Below, piece after piece: positions 1-4,493 of a stretch of DNA of 5,572 bases (the stretch's first letter is position 1; each line of letters starts with the position of its first letter). The stretch is from contig USKV01000113.1 in the NCBI GenBank assembly GCA_900555355.1, forward strand, positions 1 through 5,572, in the 5' to 3' direction. A program made the position numbers and the translations under genes. The notes below the pieces were generated by a model. That model was not told the origin of the DNA. It saw only the letters and a program-made list of their open reading frames with translations, and did no database searches. This DNA is from an uncultured Collinsella sp. GTDB lineage: Bacteria; Actinomycetota; Coriobacteriia; Coriobacteriales; Coriobacteriaceae.

Positions 1-823
1 GCGTCGAGCGGTACGGGTAGCCGGCGAACAGCGTGTTGAAGCACTGCGCCTCGGGCAGCGCGTGGGGCGGCCTGTCGAGGAAGGCCCAGGCACCGCCGAA
101 GTAGTCCTCGGCTCCCGTCGAGGTGACCGTGGGGAACTCCTCGTCGCCGTCGAGGAAGAACTTCATCTCGCCCTCGCCCCACCAATAGCGCTCCAGGGCG
201 CACAGGGCCATGTAGGTGCCGACGTAGTAGCCCTTGCCGCGCACGCCGTCGAGCACGGTGTAGTCGACGCCCCTGTGGGTGCTGCGCTCGCGGTTAAAGC
301 GGGCGTGGAAGTACATGGCGTCGTCCGGCACGTCGGTGAGCGCGTAGTTGAACGTGTAGAAGATGTACTTAATGAACCCGGGGTGCTCGCTCGTAAGCGT
401 GACCTTGGCGTGCTTCCTGAAGGGCATCTCGAAGTAGCAGTTCATGCCGCCCGTCGGGTTCACGCAGATGGGCATCGAGTTGACGATGGCGCGCTCACCG
501 AAGCCGTTGCAGAAGAAGTCGCCGACAGGGCACTCGACCGAGGGGGTCTCCTCATCGTCCCAGTAGAAGCGCAGCACGAGGTCGCGCATGACGAAGCTGC
601 CGGCGGCGGTCTTGTCGGGGACGGTCATCCAGATGTGGCGGATGATGCCGGGGCCCTCGATGTCCGCGAGCGTGATGGTCTCGCAGCACGAGCCCTTGCG
701 GCCGACACCGAGGTGGCTGGCCGACATGGCGGCGCGGCCCTTCTCGCCCGTGATGTTCTCGGGGGTGATGGCGCGGCTTTCCTCACCGCCGTGCATCCAC
801 ACGTCTTTAAGTAACTCTCTCAT
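1..823 (-). CDS. GH172 (DUF2961) glycoside hydrolase, 3' end cut by window edge
   Basis: The start codon is at 823-821, and 274 codons are visible before the gene runs off the window at position 1 without a stop. The family is recognised from several DUF2961 landmarks: IEGPGIIRHIWMT (residues 55-67), RDLVLRFYWDDEETPSVE (80-97), GDFFCNGFG (101-109), NPTGGMNCYFEMPF (122-135), GEGEMKFFLDGD (216-227) and STGAEDYFGGAW (235-246). GH172 enzymes act on furanosides: alpha-D-fructofuranosides including difructose dianhydride I, and arabinofuranosides. The published catalytic pair in the family is two glutamates. By motif position E217 or E219 together with E239 are candidates here, which is inference. 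The N-terminus is polar with no signal peptide or membrane segment, so the enzyme should be cytoplasmic. A perfect AGGAGG sits six bases before the ATG, directly after the IIA stop. The gene is the last visible member of the PTS operon. Family members are usually somewhat longer than 274 residues, so a C-terminal part is missing. Family call is confident; substrate is not. Confidence 0.92.
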   Translation of the reverse strand, partial: MRELLKDVWMHGGEESRAITPENITGEKGRAAMSASHLGVGRKGSCCETITLADIEGPGIIRHIWMTVPDKTAAGSFVMRDLVLRFYWDDEETPSVECPVGDFFCNGFGERAIVNSMPICVNPTGGMNCYFEMPFRKHAKVTLTSEHPGFIKYIFYTFNYALTDVPDDAMYFHARFNRERSTHRGVDYTVLDGVRGKGYYVGTYMALCALERYWWGEGEMKFFLDGDEEFPTVTSTGAEDYFGGAWAFLDRPPHALPEAQCFNTLFAGYPYRST

Positions 824-829
824 CGTCGA

Positions 830-835
830 CCTCCT
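830..835 (-). promoter_or_regulatory. Shine-Dalgarno of the GH172 gene
   Basis: A perfect AGGAGG lies six bases upstream of the ATG at 823. It follows the IIA stop TAG (838-836) with no base in between. This fixes the hydrolase start, which is otherwise the first residue of a long open frame, and suggests translational coupling to IIA. Confidence 0.85.
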
Positions 836-1234
836 CTATTCGTCGTCTTCGCACTCGGCGGAACTGGCACCGTTCACGTAGACGATCTGCTGGCGCGCCT
901 CGTCGACGAGGGCGTCGAAGTCGAGTTTCTCGTCGGGGCGCGCGAGCGCGACCGTCATGGCGAGCGGGAGGTTGACACCCGCGATCACGTGGATCCGGTC
1001 GGAGGCGAAGCGGGAGAAGCGCTGGTTCACGCTGCCGCCGTACGCGTCGGTGAGGACGACGACCTCGTCAGTGCCCGAAAGCGCCGCCTCGACCGCCGCG
1101 TCGAGCCCCTCGCCGTTGTCGTTCACGTAGGCGCACACGGCGTTGACGGCGTCGCTCTTACCCGTAAGGAACTCGAGGGTGTCCTTGAAGCCCTGGGCGA
1201 GAAGGGAATGGCTCGCCACAACTATCTTTCTCAT
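836..1234 (-). CDS. PTS mannose-family EIIA component
   Basis: This 132-residue cytoplasmic phosphocarrier accepts phosphate from HPr on a histidine and passes it to EIIB. The N-terminus MRKIVVASHS places the expected phosphohistidine at H9. LTDAYGGS (61-68) matches the family's 'TDxxGGS/T' loop, with D63 at the position of the active-site aspartate. GVNLPL (86-91) is the other signature of EIIA-Man. The length is typical for a stand-alone IIA domain rather than a IIAB fusion such as ManX. The C-terminus ends in an acidic tail (residues 127-132, ECEDDE). The gene lies 26 bases after IID, with only a weak ribosome site (GGTGA or AAGAG), in contrast to the perfect one of the hydrolase that follows. 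Here IIA comes last among the PTS genes, whereas levDEFG-type operons begin with it. The sugar specificity cannot be read from IIA. Confidence 0.95.
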   Translation of the reverse strand: MRKIVVASHSLLAQGFKDTLEFLTGKSDAVNAVCAYVNDNGEGLDAAVEAALSGTDEVVVLTDAYGGSVNQRFSRFASDRIHVIAGVNLPLAMTVALARPDEKLDFDALVDEARQQIVYVNGASSAECEDDE

Positions 1235-1260
1235 TGATTCACCAATCTCTTGGGTCGAAG

Positions 1261-2094
1261 CTAGGCGAGGATGCCAGCGGCGGAGGCGACCATCGCGAGG
1301 ACGATCACCACGAGGATGAGGGCCGTCATGCTCGCGTTCTTCTTGGTAAGAAGGTAATACGCGCTTCCCGTGATGGCGGCGGGGATCATGGCAGGCAGGA
1401 TCTTGTCGAGCAGCGGCTGAATCTCCATCGAGACGTCGCCGAAGCTGAAGCTAATCGGGCAGGTGACGCCGATGACCGAGGCGATGAGGCAGCCGACCAC
1501 GGTGAGGCCGAGCACGGAGGCGGCGGCAGTGAGGTTGGGAAGCTTCTCGCTGAAGTCGGTGACGAGCTTCACGCCCTGCTTGTAGCCGAACTCGAGGGCG
1601 TGCATGCGGACCCAGAAGATGGCCAAGATGAGCGCGAACCAGATGCCGGCTCCCACGGGGTTGCCCTCGATGGCCATGTAGGCGGCGATGGAGCCCATGA
1701 TGGTCGGGATCATGGTCATGAGCAGGGAGTCGCCGACGCCGGCGAGCGGTCCCATGGTGCCGATCTTCAGGTCTTGGACGGCATCCGCCGCCGCTAGGCC
1801 GTCGCGTTCCTCCATGGCCACGCAGGCGCCAAGGATGATGGCGGCGAGCCAAGGCTGGGTGTTGTAGTAGCGGAAGTGGTTGTTGAGCGCTTGCTTATAG
1901 TCCTCGTCGTTCGTGTAGATCTTCCTCAGGACCGGCGAGAGGGCGTAGGCGACTGAGGCGCCCTGCTGGGTCTGGTAGTTGAAGGTGCACACGCTCATGA
2001 GCCAGCGCCAGTTCGCGTTGCGCAGGTCCTTCTTGGTGACCTTGTAGCCGGAGGGCTTGCCCTCGGCGACGGCGGTGATGTTCTCGTTTTCCAT
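1261..2094 (-). CDS. PTS mannose-family EIID component
   Basis: This 277-residue membrane subunit forms the sugar channel together with IIC. Family landmarks are clear: a polar N-terminus with KKDLRNANWRWL (21-32), NYQTQQGASVAYALSPVLRKIY (39-60), RYYNTQPWLAAIILG (75-89, compare FFNTQPFVAAPILG in E. coli ManZ as I recall it), and KIGTMGPLAGVGDSLL (110-125). These are followed by hydrophobic stretches at about 126-142, 148-164, 192-213, 232-248 and 257-276. The length is as expected for full-length EIID and the final hydrophobic helix runs to the stop. The ATG is two bases past the IIC stop (TAA CC ATG). Its ribosome site (AGAGGA, 2109-2104) lies inside the end of the IIC gene, so the two are almost certainly translated from one message. 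EIID is specific to the mannose class of PTS and confirms the class. Nothing appears truncated. Confidence 0.96.
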   Translation of the reverse strand: MENENITAVAEGKPSGYKVTKKDLRNANWRWLMSVCTFNYQTQQGASVAYALSPVLRKIYTNDEDYKQALNNHFRYYNTQPWLAAIILGACVAMEERDGLAAADAVQDLKIGTMGPLAGVGDSLLMTMIPTIMGSIAAYMAIEGNPVGAGIWFALILAIFWVRMHALEFGYKQGVKLVTDFSEKLPNLTAAASVLGLTVVGCLIASVIGVTCPISFSFGDVSMEIQPLLDKILPAMIPAAITGSAYYLLTKKNASMTALILVVIVLAMVASAAGILA

Positions 2095-2096
2095 GG

Positions 2097-2882
2097 TTAC
2101 TCATCCTCTCCGATGAAGGCGTCTGCGGAAGCGTGGGCGGCGAGCTCGGTGTCCCTCTCGGCACGCTGGTAGAACGCGATCGCGAGGGCAACGCCGACGA
2201 TGGCGGCGCCGATGATGGGCACGTTCAGGAAAGCCGAGAGGAAGAAGCCGGCGAGCAGGTACTGAAAGTACTTGCCGGTGGGCATGTAACGCAGCAGCAT
2301 CGCGATGCCGACGGCCGGGAGCATCTTGCCGGCGAGGGTGAGGCCGGAGAGGAACCACTGGGGCATAACCTCGAGGAGCCAGTTGACGGCGGGCTGGCCG
2401 AGGGTCACGGAGACAAAGACGGGCAGGGCGGCGCACAGGCCGAAGAGCACGGGGCAGACCCACAGGATGGCGTTCATCTGCTTGAACTTGCCCTCGTCGC
2501 AGAACTTCTGGGACTTCTCGACGACGAAGCCGTTGAGGATCTTGACGATGACGTCGAGCTGGATGCCGAGCATGCCGACCGGCAGGCCGATGGCGAGGCC
2601 CGTGTCGGAGCCCAGGGTCACGCCGTAGGCGGTGGCGATGATGGCCATCGTGCCGTAGTCGGGAATCGACGAGCCGCCGAAGCCCGCGACGCCGAGCTGC
2701 ATGAGCTGGATGGTGCCGCCGATGACGAGGCCGGTCTGCCAGTCGCCCATGACGACGCCGGTGATAAGGCCCCAGAAGACGGCATAGTTGACGAAGATCA
2801 TCGGGATGCCGTAGTAGTCCACGTGCTTGATGAAGGCCAGCAGGGTCAAAAGGACGACTTGCAGGATAGTGAAGTTGACCAT
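2097..2882 (-). CDS. PTS mannose-family EIIC component
   Basis: This 261-residue integral membrane subunit is the partner of IID in forming the translocation channel. The sequence is hydrophobic nearly throughout, with likely membrane segments at about 5-19, 27-45, 51-68, 77-102, 137-162, 179-198 and 207-237. Mannose-class IIC signatures are GDWQTGLVIGGTIQLMQLG (46-64) and FGGSSIPDYGTMAIIATAYG (68-87). The second is the conserved loop with the acidic residue D75, in the region implicated in sugar handling in this family. The C-terminus is a cytoplasmic acidic tail (ASADAFIGEDE). The start is well supported: AAGGAGG (2893-2887) overlaps the IIB stop TAA and sits four bases before the ATG. The gene is sandwiched between IIB and IID with minimal spacing. 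It is complete and of typical length; the transported sugar cannot be told from the sequence by eye. Confidence 0.96.
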   Translation of the reverse strand: MVNFTILQVVLLTLLAFIKHVDYYGIPMIFVNYAVFWGLITGVVMGDWQTGLVIGGTIQLMQLGVAGFGGSSIPDYGTMAIIATAYGVTLGSDTGLAIGLPVGMLGIQLDVIVKILNGFVVEKSQKFCDEGKFKQMNAILWVCPVLFGLCAALPVFVSVTLGQPAVNWLLEVMPQWFLSGLTLAGKMLPAVGIAMLLRYMPTGKYFQYLLAGFFLSAFLNVPIIGAAIVGVALAIAFYQRAERDTELAAHASADAFIGEDE

Positions 2883-2886
2883 GATC

Positions 2887-2893
2887 CCTCCTT
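2887..2893 (-). promoter_or_regulatory. Shine-Dalgarno of EIIC overlapping the EIIB stop
   Basis: AAGGAGG shares two bases with the EIIB stop codon TAA (2894-2892) and lies four bases before the EIIC ATG at 2882. The arrangement supports translational coupling of IIB and IIC and confirms the IIC start. Confidence 0.8.
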
Positions 2894-3365
2894 AGATGAG
2901 GTCGGCGACGGAGACGGGCTTGTCGGCGGGCACGAACTGTGCCGTCACCTTGACGCCGCGGGCGATGAGCGCCTTGTAGCTCTGGACGTTCTCGGCGGAG
3001 GCATAGGCGCGCTGGGTGAGCTGGACGCCGCCCTCCTTGACGAGCGAGCCGCCGACGATCAGCGACGGGAGCTCGATGCCCGACTCGACCAGGTGAAGGA
3101 TCGTCTCGGGCTCCTTGGCGATGACAAAGACCTTCTCGCGGTCGTACTTGCCCGCGGCGAAGTTCTTGAGCGCGGTCTCCTCGGAGATGATCGAGACGGC
3201 CATGCCCGCGGGGCGCGCCATCCTCATAGTGGACTTCAGGACCTCGTCGCCGGCGACCTTGTCGTCGATGACCATGACTCGGGTCGCGCCCGACACCGGG
3301 GCCCACTGCGTCACGATGATGCCGTGAAGCAGGCGATTGTCGATTCGTGCCATAACAACACTCAT
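2892..3365 (-). CDS. PTS mannose-family EIIB component
   Basis: This cytoplasmic phosphotransfer subunit takes phosphate from IIA on a histidine and delivers it to the incoming sugar. MARIDNRLLHGIIVTQW (5-21) is the family signature around the phosphohistidine, here H14. It is followed by MVIDDKVAGDEVLKSTMRMARP (31-52) and LIVGGSLVKEGGVQLT (102-117), both typical of EIIB-Man. I chose the ATG at 3365, giving 157 residues, because AGGAG lies five bases upstream (3375-3371) and the signature then falls at the usual distance from the N-terminus. The open frame extends upstream to an ATG at 3434. That would add 23 residues (MPGANPDSAEAVPNVK...) unlike any EIIB and without a good ribosome site. A second in-frame ATG at 3353 would give MARIDNRLLHG and cannot be excluded. 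It is the first gene after the intergenic gap and the first PTS gene of the operon. Confidence 0.95.
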   Translation of the reverse strand: MSVVMARIDNRLLHGIIVTQWAPVSGATRVMVIDDKVAGDEVLKSTMRMARPAGMAVSIISEETALKNFAAGKYDREKVFVIAKEPETILHLVESGIELPSLIVGGSLVKEGGVQLTQRAYASAENVQSYKALIARGVKVTAQFVPADKPVSVADLI

Positions 3366-3370
3366 GTTTG

Positions 3371-3375
3371 CTCCT
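3371..3375 (-). promoter_or_regulatory. Shine-Dalgarno deciding the EIIB start
   Basis: AGGAG sits five bases before the ATG at 3365. It supports that start over the longer open frame beginning at 3434 and over the internal ATG at 3353. Confidence 0.75.
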
Positions 3376-3407
3376 ATCAAATGAAGTTTTACGTTCGGTA
3401 CTGCCTC

Positions 3408-3428
3408 GGCGCTATCCGGATTCGCGCC
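3408..3428. repeat. Nested palindrome upstream of the PTS operon
   Basis: The 8-bp perfect palindrome ATCCGGAT (3414-3421) lies between the 5-bp arms GGCGC (3408-3412) and GCGCC (3424-3428), offset by one base. It lies 43 to 63 bases upstream of the EIIB start. It could be an operator half-site pair or a small hairpin in the leader RNA. No T-run follows on either strand, so it is not an intrinsic terminator. Its function is unknown. Confidence 0.45.
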
Positions 3429-3488
3429 GGGCAAGGGGTTATCGGATTATTGAGGACGCGCGGTCAGCTTGCGGCGGCGCGGGGAAGG

Positions 3489-4493
3489 TCACTCGTCGAG
3501 CAGGAGGTCCGAGGAGCCGAGGCGCTCTTCTCGCGCCGGGGCGGCGCTCACGCTTATGTAGTCGAAGACATATGCGATCTCGCTTACGGGAACCTCTACG
3601 CGATAGCGCGTCGAGATACTCGAGAAGCTCTGCCTGAAGGACTCGATGAAATCGGCACGCTCCTCCTCGAAGCGGTCCTGGCCAACGTAGGTCTCAATGG
3701 GGTTTCTGGTAACAAGGCGCTCGACGAGACAGCAGAGGTGGACGTAGAGCCCAATGATGGCGTTGCTGCCGATCTTCTCGCCTGTCCTGCGCTGAAGCTC
3801 GTGCACGGCGCTCTCGATCTCGTGGAATAGCCGCTCCGGGTCGAGGATGGTGATGGAGCGGATGACGTTCTGCAGCGTCATGTTCGAGAGCAGCTTCTCG
3901 TGGAAAGAAGAGAGCTCGGAAGCGTCAAGCCACCTGCCGAACACGGCATCGACCTTAGAGGCGGACGCCGTCGACATGATGTCCTCGAGGGCGACGAAGG
4001 GGATGGAGGCGACCCCGGGGTCTCCCGTGCCGATGACGGCGCAGACGCGGTGCTCGGAGAAAACGGCGTCGTTCGACCCGTTCGCGACGAGCTGCTTGAA
4101 GGGCCTCGTGAGCAGGCGCGCGCCTATGGTGCGCGGGAGGCTCTGCGAGACGAGCTGGCGTATCCTCTCCGCGGCGTCGACCCCGGACTCGGAGCAGAAG
4201 ACGATGGCGTCCTCGCGGTTGACGCGCTCGATCACCTTGCAGTGCGTCACGCACGCGGCGGTCGCATCGCCAAGAACCTCGGCGATGGACTTGCCGCCGA
4301 GCAGCCCGACCCCGATCTCGAGCGCAAGACCGGTAGAGACGTTGTTCACCACGCCGATAGTGGAGTCGGTAACGTTCTCGAGGGCCTTATAGGCCTCCTC
4401 CAAGGAGCCCATGTCGACGAGGAACACGACCCCGGTGCAGTAGGAATGGCGGTCGACGAGGTGCTGGAGCGGACCGACGATGTCCTTCAACTG
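3489..4493 (-). CDS. LevR-type regulator, 3' part (rest of EIIA-like, EIIB-like, PRD2)
   Basis: Homology to LevR resumes at CAG TTG AAG (from 4493) and runs 334 codons to TGA at 3491-3489. Residues 1-80 complete the EIIA-Man-like domain, including GVVFLVDMGSL (21-31). Residues 90-125 (AIVFCSESGVDAAERIRQL, C100) match the EIIB-Gat-like segment of LevR, where a cysteine is phosphorylated. Residues 200-320 form PRD2 with IIGLYVHLCCLVERLV (246-261); H252 is the expected regulatory phosphohistidine. The same frame stays open upstream to an ATG at 4640, but those residues are an out-of-frame reading of the 5' part. If made separately, translation would need an internal start such as the TTG at 4490 or the ATG at about 4412, and I see no good ribosome site for the former. 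The C-terminal tail after PRD2 is short and charged. The stop lies 123 bases upstream of EIIB. Confidence 0.75.
   Translation of the reverse strand, partial: QLKDIVGPLQHLVDRHSYCTGVVFLVDMGSLEEAYKALENVTDSTIGVVNNVSTGLALEIGVGLLGGKSIAEVLGDATAACVTHCKVIERVNREDAIVFCSESGVDAAERIRQLVSQSLPRTIGARLLTRPFKQLVANGSNDAVFSEHRVCAVIGTGDPGVASIPFVALEDIMSTASASKVDAVFGRWLDASELSSFHEKLLSNMTLQNVIRSITILDPERLFHEIESAVHELQRRTGEKIGSNAIIGLYVHLCCLVERLVTRNPIETYVGQDRFEEERADFIESFRQSFSSISTRYRVEVPVSEIAYVFDYISVSAAPAREERLGSSDLLLDE

Larger units (their letters stand above)
3366..3488 (-). other. Intergenic region between regulator and PTS operon
   Basis: This 123-bp gap between the regulator stop and the EIIB start is the obvious place for the operon promoter. 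Reading the minus strand, I find no GG-N10-GC pair resembling the TGGCAC-N5-TTGC promoter of sigma-54. The nearest partial match is AGGCAG followed by AACG, which fails in the -12 half. I see no convincing -35/-10 pair either; TAAAAC (about 3387-3392) and AATAAT are lone A/T-rich hexamers. No T-tract terminator is present. The segment contains the nested palindrome listed separately and the EIIB ribosome site. Transcription could come through from the regulator or start at a promoter I cannot recognise. Confidence 0.5.

Noticed and set aside
62..814. 250-codon plus-strand open frame
   Set aside because: It is antisense to the GH172 gene, whose minus-strand frame shows clear DUF2961 motifs throughout.
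2101..3306. 401-codon minus-strand open frame
   Set aside because: It is an Arg/His-rich alternative frame across EIIB and EIIC, both of which have unmistakable family motifs in their own frames.
3408..3428. Intrinsic terminator between regulator and PTS operon
   Set aside because: The nested palindrome is not followed by a T-run on either strand.
3366..3434. Longer EIIB start at 3434
   Set aside because: The extra 23 residues do not resemble EIIB, and the good ribosome site belongs to the ATG at 3365.
2133..3830. 565-codon open frame on the plus strand
   Set aside because: It lies opposite EIIC, EIIB and the regulator, is rich in D, G, A, H and E of the kind seen in antisense readings of GC-rich genes, and matches no family. 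It is a shadow of the minus-strand genes.
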